DNA of 64,000 nucleotides, from positions 55,286,325 to 55,350,324 of the forward strand of contig CM046005.1 of the NCBI GenBank assembly GCA_025175895.1, given 5' to 3'. The notes beneath the pieces were generated by a model. It had not been told where the DNA came from, searched no databases, and saw only the letters and a program-made list of their open reading frames with translations. Positions within the stretch are counted from its first letter, which is position 1. The number at the start of each line of letters is the position of its first letter. Below are positions 54,834 to 64,000 of the stretch, piece by piece. The DNA comes from Wurfbainia villosa. Its lineage: Eukaryota; Streptophyta; Magnoliopsida; Zingiberales; Zingiberaceae. Position numbers and translations under genes: made by a program.

Positions 54834-57041
54834 TGTTAGTAATATATGAGAGATGTCCTAAGGCAATCGCCTTATGAATGAACCATTTATATGATAAATG
54901 AAGATTCACTATTTGAGTATACATGTTTTATGTATTTGATTGGATCTTAAACTCATTTACTGAATGTCCACGATACGATTCACAGCATGAGAGAATTTGT
55001 GATTGGATCACAACTAGTGAGTATCTCTACATGTGTAATTGTGATGTATCAGAATTATCCCTAGTCAATGAATTGATGGAGTTGGACACCATCAATTCTG
55101 TCGAGACTAGCACGAGGTATACTCCTTGGTGTATCCAAGCAGCTGATTCTCACTGGCTGGAGACATTGTGATGTCCGGAGTTAATCGTGGATGCTAGTTA
55201 TGGTAACTAGTTCATTGGAGTGACCAGCCGTAAGACTTCATATGGTTCTCTGCATATATAGATATGTCAATGAAGTTCTTACTGTAGCTTAAGTGCGATG
55301 TTCCTTTGACTTGCGGTATTCAAGTCATCTTGATCATAGAGACTTATGCTTTGACATCTTAAGCAAACATCTCTAAGGAGATGTGGACCCGGGATGATTG
55401 GGTATAAGTCGAAGTGATCGAAGGTGTTTGAATAGCCTATAAAGGATTCACCACTCCTTGCGAGGAGATGTATACCCATGGCCTCTCGTCGGATTGTTAC
55501 TAAAGTCTTTGGCCAAAGCATTACATGTTTAGAGTAAGGTACTCTTCGATACATGTGGAGTAACTAGAATCCGTAGGATGAGGAAATGATACTTGGGCTA
55601 GGTGTAACGTAGTCAGCCTAGTGGGGACTGACACAATAGACCATGTCCTGAACCAAGTGGGTATAAGATGAGTGAAGGGAATGGGGCACGAATCATTCGA
55701 GCTGCTGAAGGGTTTCAGAAATAGTTCTGGATCAACCGTTGATCTTTTCGGTTAATTGGGGATCATGATGTACTACTAGGTGCCACTCATGATCGTTCTA
55801 TAATTAATGGTTAATTATAGACGGCCAACATAAATCGAGAACCTATTTGGTCACACGCACAACGAGCGTAATCCGAAGGATTTAAAACGAGCTTGAGAAT
55901 GGGATTCTCAGACCGAGAGAAACTAAGTTTGGTTGGACCAAACATAAAGCGAGCATGAAATCGTTTCAGTCGCAATGGAAGCGTGGATGGGCCGTGTCTT
56001 ATGAAGACATAATAGATGAACCAAAATGGTTTGGTTCTAATCCAATGGAGGAGAATAAACCAAAGGGTTTGGTTTATTTTAAACGGATGAACCAAAAGTT
56101 GGTTCGGTTCGTTTTAACTTAAAATAAATCATCATGGTTTGGTTTATTTTAACTTATCTTAATGGAGCGGGTTAACGGGCCTAATGGTTATGATCCAATA
56201 ACCATTAAGAGAATTAGTTCTCTATAAAAGAGGGCTTAATGGATAATTAAGCCCTAATCAAAACCCTAGCTTGGCCGCCCAACCCCTCTTCCTCTTGTTG
56301 GCGTCAACTCCATTGCCGCCCAACCCTTGAGCCGCCGACCAGCTCTTTGTCGGCGTCCAAGCTTCAGCCGGTGATCCTCCGACGACCCTCAGGTGATCTT
56401 CCTAGGCCTCGGTGAAAAGGTGAGTACTTGGCTTCCTTGTTTTGGCCGGCGCCTACTCCTCCACCAAGCTGTCCAGTTTTCTGGACAGCTTCTTCTCCTC
56501 TCGTCGGAGCGTCGTTTGGACAATGGTTAGAGCTCTGACAGCGGATAACTTACCGGGGATTCGATCTCCGGTAATCCTCTGAGGTGGAGGACGAAGGATT
56601 CGTCAATTGGTTGACGAATACCTCTCCGGAGAAGCGAGTTTTGAGAACTCGTATTAGGATCCGAATTTGGATTCGGATCGTGATCATCTCTCGGTCACGT
56701 CGTCTTCAACACGAGGCTAGTAACCCGTACGAAGACGAAGCTCGTGGCTTAGCGAAGTCATCCCGAGGAACTCGGCGTGGATACGGATAGAGATGATTCT
56801 AGCGAGGATCGTTCCGGTTGATGTCGTTCCCGCTACATGTCATACGAAAGATATAACGTAGATAAATTTCCTTTTATTGCAAATTTAAATTTACGGTTAT
56901 GTCTACACTTGTTGTAATATGCATGCGTGTATTGTGTGTGTTGTAATAAATGTAGATTTATTATTTTTATTGCTTCCGCTGTGTTCATGTTTACGAAACG
57001 TGATCGAACACACACACGCCGCGGTGCCAGGAAACCCAACA
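54834..57041 (+). mobile_element. Solo LTR K (2208 bp), copia-like
   Basis: TGTTAGTAATATATGAG to AAACCCAACA with TSD TAACA at 54829-54833 and 57042-57046. TATA box TATAAAAG at 56223-56230. The stretch after TATA is GC-richer and holds a run of hairpins (56599-56679). No internal region. A copia origin is likely from the termini, not proven. Confidence 0.88.
56599..56679 (+). other. Three consecutive hairpins in the K LTR
   Basis: TTCGTCAA-TTGG-TTGACGAA (56599-56618), CGAGTT-TTGAG-AACTCG (56635-56651) and GATCCGAAT-TTGG-ATTCGGATC (56658-56679), with the palindrome TCTCCGGAGA at 56623-56632 between the first two. They lie downstream of TATA, so in transcribed RNA. Confidence 0.8.
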
Positions 57042-57570
57042 TAACATGTCATGACATCATATTTTTTTTAATCATATAAAATGTCATGATTATGCTTAGG
57101 ACTATTTTTTATGTCATGTGTATTTAAATTTAATCATATGCCATAACATTACGATTATTGGCACATGTTTCATTTATGTCATAATCATCATTCATGCATT
57201 TAGGTTTAATGAAAATTGATTTAAGGACCATGGCATGACTTGAAGTCTCATCTATAAGGGAATCAAGTAGTGTTGCCTTAGAAAAATACAGTCGACTATC
57301 GCTTATGGCAGTCGATTGGTGTCAAGGGCAGTCGACTGATGATTGACAGAGTCGACTGCCAACGCTGATTTCGGGTAAACAAGGATGTTTAGTCTATGTT
57401 TCAGCTGTGTTAGGCTACCCTAATTGCTCCTAACCCTAGGATATGCTTTGGAAAGCATTAGAAAGGCTGAATATTCATTGTATATGGATTAGGAGAGTTG
57501 TTTAGGGTGTGTATAAATTTTATGGTGTGCGAAAGTTCAAGTTTGAACTTTTGACCTTAATTTTGATGGT
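57042..57570 (+). other. Element I non-coding region with palindrome block
   Basis: AT-rich ATGACATCAT blocks, then 57288-57365 with one CAGTCGACTG and variants CAGTCGACTA, CAGTCGATTG and GAGTCGACTG. Same position as the blocks in B (41787-41870) and D3 (28555-28625). No gene. Confidence 0.7.
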
Positions 57571-58519
57571 TGATGTGAGCAAAACATATAGGGTTTTAGG
57601 AGTAGTTTTTGCTCACATCTTGCTGCATTTTATACTTTTTTATGCATATAGTACTTTATTTTGTATGCATTTTCTATTTTCTGGTTCGGAGATCTATTTT
57701 TTGTACTTTTGTGTGCAGGATAGCATTTCATAGGGAAAACGGTGCACTTTCAGAGTGAAAAGGCCATTTGACAGTTGGATGTAGTAGCGGATATGGTCGG
57801 GGCGTGTAGCTACACACCGCCATGTCTGAAGCTCGAGATTAGCTACCATAGGGCCACACACGACCTGGCCATGTAGAAACACATGGCCATGTGGCGGCCA
57901 AGCATTTTAACGCGATTAGGTCTTTTTCCAAATTTTGTGAAGAGCCGACCTCATGTCTATATAAAGAAAGTCATGCCCAAACCCTAGGGGGGAGGCCCAA
58001 CGGTCGGATAGCACACTGGTGCCCTAAAAAGCACCAGAAACTCACAACGGAGAGGAAGGAAGCCGCTCGAGATCCAAGTTCTGCATCTTAACACTAGAGA
58101 GAAGAGACTCAACGCATTGTAATCTATATTCTTTCCATGATTTATCTTGTATATACGAATTTGACAATGTCTTGTGTTTCTTTTCTCGTATTCATGGAGT
58201 AGATTCTCTGATTCTAGGACTAGGGAGTAGTTTGTGTCAAGTTAGAATATGTTGGTTCAAATATCTTTTTGTTCTTGAAATTATATTTGCAATTGGTCTT
58301 TGGTTTAGATCTATAGCTATTATTTTGGTTTTCTAGTCACTGTGCTTAGATGATACGAGGGGTGACAACCCTTGTATCAAAGATTTAGGGTAATTAAGGG
58401 GGAACCTAGGGGTTGGCCTCATCGCCAGTAACTGTGGGTAGAAGGATGCGATAGAGTAGGAAACGCGTCTCATTTTTGACTCGTCGCAGGGATCGATTCG
58501 GCATCATCGTACCAACTAT

Positions 58520-61500
58520 TGTTGGATCGATGCGGTTCGCTAGAGGGGGGGGTGAATAGCGAAAAACCTTTTCTTTTTCTTTCGTTCGTTAAAACTCTAG
58601 AGAAAATAAATTAATTGCAGCGGAAATGTAAATATAAAATAAAAGAGACAATCGACACAAGGGTTTTACTTGGTTCGTAGCCGAAGGCTACTACTCCAAG
58701 GCCCTAGTGGTCCTTGACCACGTACGGAGGGCAGAAGCACTAAAGGAACTCCTTCTCGTTGGAGGTAGGAGTTAATCGATACAAAAAAACTTTAAGGTAG
58801 AGGGACAATCCCCCTCTCCTCGTATACGATAAAAGCTCCGAAAAGTAGATGAACAACTGATAACAAAATAATACCGACGTACAAAGACAAATAAGAAAAA
58901 TTAAACCTAGACGTCGGAAGGAAGGACTTCATTGTCGGAGAATTGTAGCTTTGCGGAGACTTTTTGGAGGCTTAGAATTGTTGATGATGTAGGGAAATCT
59001 CGTATGCCAAATGGCATATGCGCAACGGAAAATAGGATCCCTTCCAAGTGATCCATGCGAAAGCAAACTCGTATAAAATAAATTTCTCTAAACCAAACCT
59101 ATCTTATAGGAGAGGATTACCTTTGTTGCGTGCCCTCGTTAATCCCGCTTCTTGCTTTTGTTTGTTGGATCTTTAGCACGTTCAAGTGTCCGTGCCTCTA
59201 TACGTATCCACACGAGCACGCTCTTGTCTCACAAAAGGAAAACTAGAAGAGCTCTCCTTTACTTCTTGCTAGAGAAGTCCCTAAAGGAGAGGAAGAGAGG
59301 GAAAAGGAGAAAGGAAGAAGAAGACTCCTCTTCTTGCTAGCCTACACTCACAAACCCACACAACTAAAGCTTCCACCAAGCTCTCTCACAACCACAACAC
59401 CAAAAACTCACTATGGCCGGCCACTCCATGGAGCCTTTTATAGGGTTGGAAAAACCCTTCCACCTCCTTCACATTCAATGCAATCCATTGCATTGAGACA
59501 CACTCAAAAAGGATTTGGCTTCCTTGTTTGGCCGGCCACTTAAGGAGACAAAACCATTTTGTTTTCTTCCACCTTAACTAGCTTAGGTGGATGCTTAGGT
59601 GGCATGCTTATGTGGCATGCTTATGTGGCATTCTTATGTGGCATTCATGCATGTTGAATTAATCTTATTAATTCAATTAAGCTTATGTTATCATATTGAA
59701 TTAATCTTATTAATTCAATTAAGCTTATGTTATCATATTGAATTAATCTTATTAAATCAATAAGGTAACATATTGAATTAATCTCATTAAATCAATTAGC
59801 TAAAATTCTCATTAAGCTTAAAGTCCAAAAATCATTTTGTACTTAAGCTTATTCCCATATTATTCTAGTCAAACTAGAATACTCTAATTCCTCTAATTAT
59901 CATGCTCTTTGTGTGTGACCCTATAGGCTCTCATAACGTTGGCAGTGGACCTAAACTCTTTTAGATACACAAGCAATGAGCGGCATCTAGCAATACATCA
60001 TTGCTACCCAAGTTACGAGATAAGTCAAGATCCGACTAACCTTTCCGTGACTACTATAATATATGACCGTGTCCTTCTATCCTTGATATCAGATTGATCA
60101 ATGAGGCATAGACCGCGTGTCATCCTCGATCAATCTATGTGTTTCTTGATCCTCGAGTAAACTAACTCAAACAAATGAGCTCAATATCTCATATTGACTC
60201 ATTCGAGCATGGCCATGCGTTTTAGTAGTTCTACTCAATCAAGGCCCACCGATATCACTCCCGTCATATGGAAGGGATAGATCCCATCTACATCACTCAC
60301 ATCCCTCCTCGCATAATTTGTTACATACCCAATGTCGCCTTTATGGTCCACCTGCATTACGGGTGACGTTTGACGATACCAAAGTACATAACTCCTTATG
60401 TAGGGAACCATAGTGACTTCAGGTCTAAGGACTATTCATACCAATAGTCACATGAGAAAGTTTATGACACTCATATAACGATCCATGAAACTTTCTCATG
60501 GCGGGTCAGTTCAGTATATATTCTCCAATATATACCCATGTGTCAACTTGATATCATATATCCATGACTTGTGAGATCAAGTCATCAATTGACCTACATG
60601 CTAGTCTTTATGTATTAATATTGCCCTTGCATATTAATACTCGACTAGGAACATTTAGGAAAGTGTTCTCTACAGCCTCTCATAATCAATTCTGCCAATT
60701 GATGTGCTGTAGATAAGAACCTACTTTTCTAGGGCATTATTATATTTAAATTAGCTGGCACAAGCAAGATGTAAATATAATAACCAATCCTTTGCCTTTA
60801 TAGAATATGATACAAAATGTTCCCTATTCAACCATCACATGATTGGTTCTAGGGCTTTAACTAACAGATGAAACCCTAGGTTTGGCCCTCCTTTTATAGC
60901 CTTTGAGCCCCTTTTCGAGAGGAACCCTAGCCAATCAAATTTGAGCACATCTTCCCTTGAAATTTGGTGATAATCCTTGACTCCTCGAATCTGATCATTG
61001 ACCATCAGTCGACTGATGGCCATCATCAGTCGACTGATGGCGATCATCGATTGTCGATTCTTGATGATCGCTTGACGGCAGCCGATCATTTGACGGCAAT
61101 GAGTCCTCCAAGTGGCGATCGATGCTTGCTGCAAGTCAAAGTTAGCACAACAAAAACATAATTTCGATGGTCGTCGACCATCCGATCTCGACCTAGACCA
61201 TCTATAAGAAGTCTTTGGTCAGATCTACGCTTAAGATCATCCCCGTAAAGAGGATATGACCTTACTTACTCTCGCACACTCGAGCTTACCTCGATGCTTA
61301 CGTGTTGCTTTTGCTTCCGGCCTTCCACTCGATTCCTTCGGCACCCTCCGAAATCACTCGAGTGTCGCTCGACCACCGCGGCTTTCTCCGGGTGTCGCTA
61401 GCCTTCAGCTCCAGCTATATCAATCTTCTGCACACTCGATTCAGCTCGTGAGAAAACAAAATAGACTTAACTTTGTGTCTTTGCTATAATCAAAACACAG

Positions 61501-61530
61501 GTTCGATTTCGGTGCCTCACTGCACCAACA
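58520..61530 (-). mobile_element. Solo LTR F1, containing a copia-C solo LTR
   Basis: TGTTGGATCGATGCGG to CACCAACA with TSD ACTAT at 58515-58519 and 61531-61535. TATA (minus TATAAAAG) at 60891-60898, two exact CAGTCGACTG sites at 61006-61040 and CGATCG motifs beyond. About 1.13 kb without the inner solo LTR. Confidence 0.92.
58988..60866 (-). mobile_element. Solo LTR of copia-C (1879 bp)
   Basis: Reverse complement of the copia-C LTR, TGTAGGGAAATC to CTTTAACTAACA, with TSD GATGA at 58983-58987 and 60867-60871. The AT-rich array lies at about 59650-59825. Confidence 0.94.
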
Positions 61531-61944
61531 ACTATCCCATCCTAAAGCTAGGGGTCGACCTGGTATGACAGAGGTAGCTTTCAATAGATGCGAAGGCTCA
61601 TCGGGGGAGTGCATGATGTCCTTTCCACAAAACCATAGGTAGAAACCTAGACAAAACTCAATTGACAACGTGTTCTGCGACATACAAACGAAACTGAAAT
61701 CCTAGAATCTCATCTAAAGACTCGTAGAAACTCTTCTCTTCCTCTGTGTGACACCGTATTAGAGTTAGGACCGCCAACAAACCTCCTAAGCACAACCATT
61801 TGAACTGAACTTCGAACAATAACATCCACTGAACAGATCAGTACTTGATGACGCCCGTGCACTTACGGGCATTGAGCGCGAGCGCAGGCTTGGAGTCCTC
61901 GACGGTCTCCGTCGCAAGATTTGAGGTTGCGTTTGTGTGCATCA

Positions 61945-62003
61945 ATAGTTTAGTGTTCTTATTGGCTTAGGGACTCTCCAAGGACATTGTTGGTGCAATG
62001 GTC
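61945..62003 (+). other. Element I segment between J and F2
   Basis: Matches B 42075-42135 (TTGGCTTAGGGACTCTCC...), showing that J and F2 both landed in the same older element. Confidence 0.8.
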
Positions 62004-63056
62004 TGTTGGTGCAGGGGCACTAGATAATCGAACCTGTGTTTTGATTATGGCAAAGACACAAAGTTAAGTTTATATTGTTATCTCACGAGCTAAATCAAGT
62101 ATGCAGAAAAGTACTAAAGCTGGAGCTGAAGGCTAGCGACACCCGGAGGAAGCCGTGGTGGTCGGGCGACACTTGAGTGAATTCGGAGGGAGCCGAAGGA
62201 ATCGAGTGGAAGGCCGGAAGCGAGAGCTACTATCGAGGTAAGCTCGTGTGAGTGAGAGATTGTAAGGTCGTGACGATTTGACTAAGACTTCCTGTGGAAG
62301 GTCTAGGTCGAGATCGGACGGTTAGAAACCGTCGTATTTATCATTTTCCGAGCTAATCTCTTACTGTAGGGAAGTGGCCAGGGCGCATGATCGACATTGG
62401 GCGATCATATTATCGCTGATCGATGAGATGCATCGATCGATCGATCGGCCGATCGATGAGAGGCATCGATCGTGATGATGGCGATTACTTTGCGCTAGGT
62501 CAAAACGGATAACGTTTGACGCGGCCACTTCGCGATAAAAATTTGGAAAAATTCATGATCCGTTCCAAAGAAATAGGAGACAAATTCAGAGGCTAAAGTC
62601 TATAAAAGGAGGGGAGGATTCATCTCCAAATCACATCAATTATTCATCAAGTGCTCCTACAACGCCAACGCTTCAACACCGTCATAACGCCGACGCGACG
62701 CCAAGTTTTGATCTTCTTCGTCGGCAGCAGATTCAAGTAATATTTTTGATATTATATTCTGTATTTTTATCTTCATAACGAGGTGAGGTAGGCTTGTTGC
62801 CTCATCCTCGTATATTCGGTTTTTGTAATCGTTGTCTCCTACCTCCAACGAGGAGGAGACGTTTTAGTGCTTTGCCCTCCGTACGCGGTCTAGGACCGAT
62901 AGGGCCTTGGAGTAGCAACCGCTGGGTTGTGAACCAAGTAAAATAAATGTGTTCATTTATTTTCCGCTGTGCTTACTTTGTGTATCGAATGAACGAAAAA
63001 GAAAAGATTTACGATCGCTATTCACCCCCCCTCTAGCGACGCTTCTCGATCCAACA
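62004..63056 (+). mobile_element. Solo LTR F2 (1053 bp)
   Basis: TGTTGGTGCAGGGGCAC to GATCCAACA with TSD TGGTC at 61999-62003 and 63057-63061. TATA TATAAAAG at 62601-62608. The array position upstream (62390-62490) has only CGATCG-type motifs and no CAGTCGACTG. Confidence 0.94.
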
Positions 63057-63415
63057 TGGTCAAGGGGGAGCAAGCCTTTAGGGAGAGATTATCCATCATG
63101 GGATGATGGATGTATTCTTCCTCATGAGGGAGAGAATTTGGAGAAGTGAGGATTACCTCTCTTTAGTGATATGAGACTTATCACTAGGAAGAGTGAAGAC
63201 ATCCTAGATGTTTTTGGACCAAGGGAGAGATTGTAAGATCTCATTGGGATATGAGACATTGACACCCTTGGGAAGAGCCTTTTTAATGTATATCAAAAAG
63301 GGGGAGAATTGAGAGAATTTGGGAATTCCCAATTTGGAAAATTGGGAGAATTGGATTGAGTTGGTGTTCTAACTCAAAGATGTTGGTTTTTATCAAACAT
63401 CAAAAAGGGGATGAT
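63057..63415 (+). other. Hairpin chain and PPT of element I
   Basis: Contains ATCCATCAT/ATGATGGAT, TCTCATTGGGATATGAGA, a CTTTTT...AAAAAG pair and CCAATTT/AAATTGG repeats, the same order as in B. The PPT CAAAAAGGGGATGAT ends at 63415. Confidence 0.8.
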
Positions 63416-64000
63416 TGTTGGTGCAATTAGCCCAGGTCACGATTGACCAAACTCGAGTTTGACTCGAATAGTGTTTTGATGTTTGACAAATGAGTTGACT
63501 ATTGTTTGACAATGGGTTGGCTAGATGATTGACTTGGGGTTGACTATAATGGAGAAGTCCAAGTGGGACACTTGGCAATGGAAAGTCCAAGTCTTGAGTA
63601 CTTGGCATGGAAAGTCCAAGCATGGGTCTTGGCAAGGGAAAGTCCAAGCTTGAGTCTTGGCAAATGAAAAGTCCAATATGGGTTGGCAAGGGAAGTCCAA
63701 GGGTTGATATTGCCGACGTAAAGTCCAAGCGGGAGTCTTGGTAGCATAAGTCCAATGGTTTGGCGACGTAAAATTTAAGTGTGTATCTTGGCAACGTAAG
63801 CCCAAATGTACCTTGGTGGTATAGACCAGCTTAGCATGACAATAACCGATAGAAGCACCTGAAGGTCAGCATATGGATTAAAAAGTCATGGATGACTTGG
63901 AGGGATCCGATAGGCATGCGGCTGACGGAGGTGGCTAGAAGGCTTAGGTCTAGGCTAAGGGTGGTCTAGCAAGTATGAGGACATCATACTTGGGATAAAC
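63416..64000 (+). repeat. 3' LTR of element I, cut by the window end
   Basis: Starts TGTTGGTGCAATTAGCCC, has the CTCGAGTTTGACTCGA dyad and a run of GGAAAGTCCAAG-CTTGGCA units (63545-63770), i.e. the U3 start of a D-type LTR. Its array and TATA are outside the window. Confidence 0.88.

Larger units (their letters stand above)
57571..61944 (+). mobile_element. Solo LTR J with TGATG...CATCA ends, containing F1
   Basis: Starts TGATGTGAGC, ends GTGTGCATCA, with TSD ATGGT (57566-57570) and ATAGT (61945-61949), one base different. Such ends suggest the Ty3/gypsy Tat/Athila side, which is inference. TATA TATATAAAG at 57958-57966. Inverted repeats GTGTAGCTACAC (57804-57815) and GGCCATGT/ACATGGCC (57867-57888). 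About 1.36 kb once F1 is removed. No gene. Confidence 0.75.
54350..64000 (+). mobile_element. Gag-only element I, 3' part, punctured by solo LTRs
   Basis: After removing K (54834-57041), J (57571-61944) and F2 (62004-63056), one duplication each, a continuous B/D-like 3' half remains. It comprises the gag end, AT-rich region, palindrome block (57288-57365), hairpin chain, PPT and a 3' LTR running off the window. No pol is present in the remaining part. Confidence 0.85.

Noticed and set aside
56584..56790. Arg-rich small protein frame in solo LTR K
   Set aside because: It translates the hairpin run and has no homology that I recognise. LTR composition explains it.
57891..58091. Possible host gene fragment in J (GC-richer part with AAACCCTAGGGGGG)
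   Set aside because: It lies just after a TATA box within an LTR-bounded unit with TGATG/CATCA ends and a TSD. It reads as the LTR leader rather than a gene.
62390..62490. Separate regulatory system made of CGATCG repeats
   Set aside because: Not treated as independent: it occupies the same place as the CAGTCGACTG array in sister LTRs, so it is reported as an exchanged version of that array.

Overview
This window is a piece of a plant nuclear genome made almost entirely of LTR retrotransposons inserted into one another. I see no cellular housekeeping gene and no RNA gene. The plant assignment rests on the Ty1/copia and Ty3/gypsy polyproteins, the initiator tRNA-Met primer-binding sites (TGGTATCAGAGC) and the density of nested elements. 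A repeat-rich monocot is my guess and is not proven by the sequence.

Layout. (1) 1-9603: a Ty1/copia element on the minus strand (copia-A), arranged as leader / LTR / gag-pol / LTR, i.e. part of a tandem array that shares LTRs. (2) 9604-10885: a truncated LTR of the B type and a piece of a probable gypsy LTR. (3) 10886-26287: a gag-only element (E, target-site duplication TATGC). Its 3' LTR is split by a second gag-only element (D, 11798-21850, TSD AGGCG), and D's 5' LTR is split by a solo LTR (20146-21587, TSD GACTC). (4) 26293-27655: a gypsy LTR end and a SIRE-like copia reverse transcriptase/RNase H remnant, the only visible trace of a possible pol donor for the gag-only families. (5) 27664-about 51990: a third gag-only element (D3), cut by a chromovirus-like gypsy element (G, 29878-35567, TSD TTGGT, no 5' LTR) and by copia-C (36030-51008, TSD TAATG). 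Copia-C carries the best-preserved gag-only element (B, 37861-43880, TSD AGGAT) in its 5' LTR. (6) About 51990-54349: truncated LTRs F3 and L. (7) 54350-64000: a plus-strand gag-only relative (I) whose 3' half is punctured by solo LTRs K (TSD TAACA), J (TSD ATGGT/ATAGT) and F2 (TSD TGGTC). J contains F1 (TSD ACTAT), and F1 contains a copia-C solo LTR (TSD GATGA).

How the parts relate. B, D, E, D3 and I have LTRs, PBS or PPT, and a gag with CCHC knuckles or its C-terminal remnant ending in a WVPKS-like motif, but no protease, integrase, reverse transcriptase or RNase H. They fit the non-autonomous gag-only (TR-GAG) class that would need pol in trans. They share a composite design: a U3 with dyad-repeat modules, an array of the 10-bp palindrome CAGTCGACTG (about 43 exact copies counted by eye in the window) just upstream of the TATA box, a very short leader, gag, and a 3' internal region folded into a chain of small hairpins ending at the PPT. 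In several copies the palindrome is replaced by CGATCG-type motifs; within the LTR pair of B, the clearest differences I saw lie in this array. D also carries a roughly 1.3-kb broken foreign ORF behind its gag. This clan is the strongest candidate here for an undescribed system. All homology calls are from reading the sequence; no database search was run.
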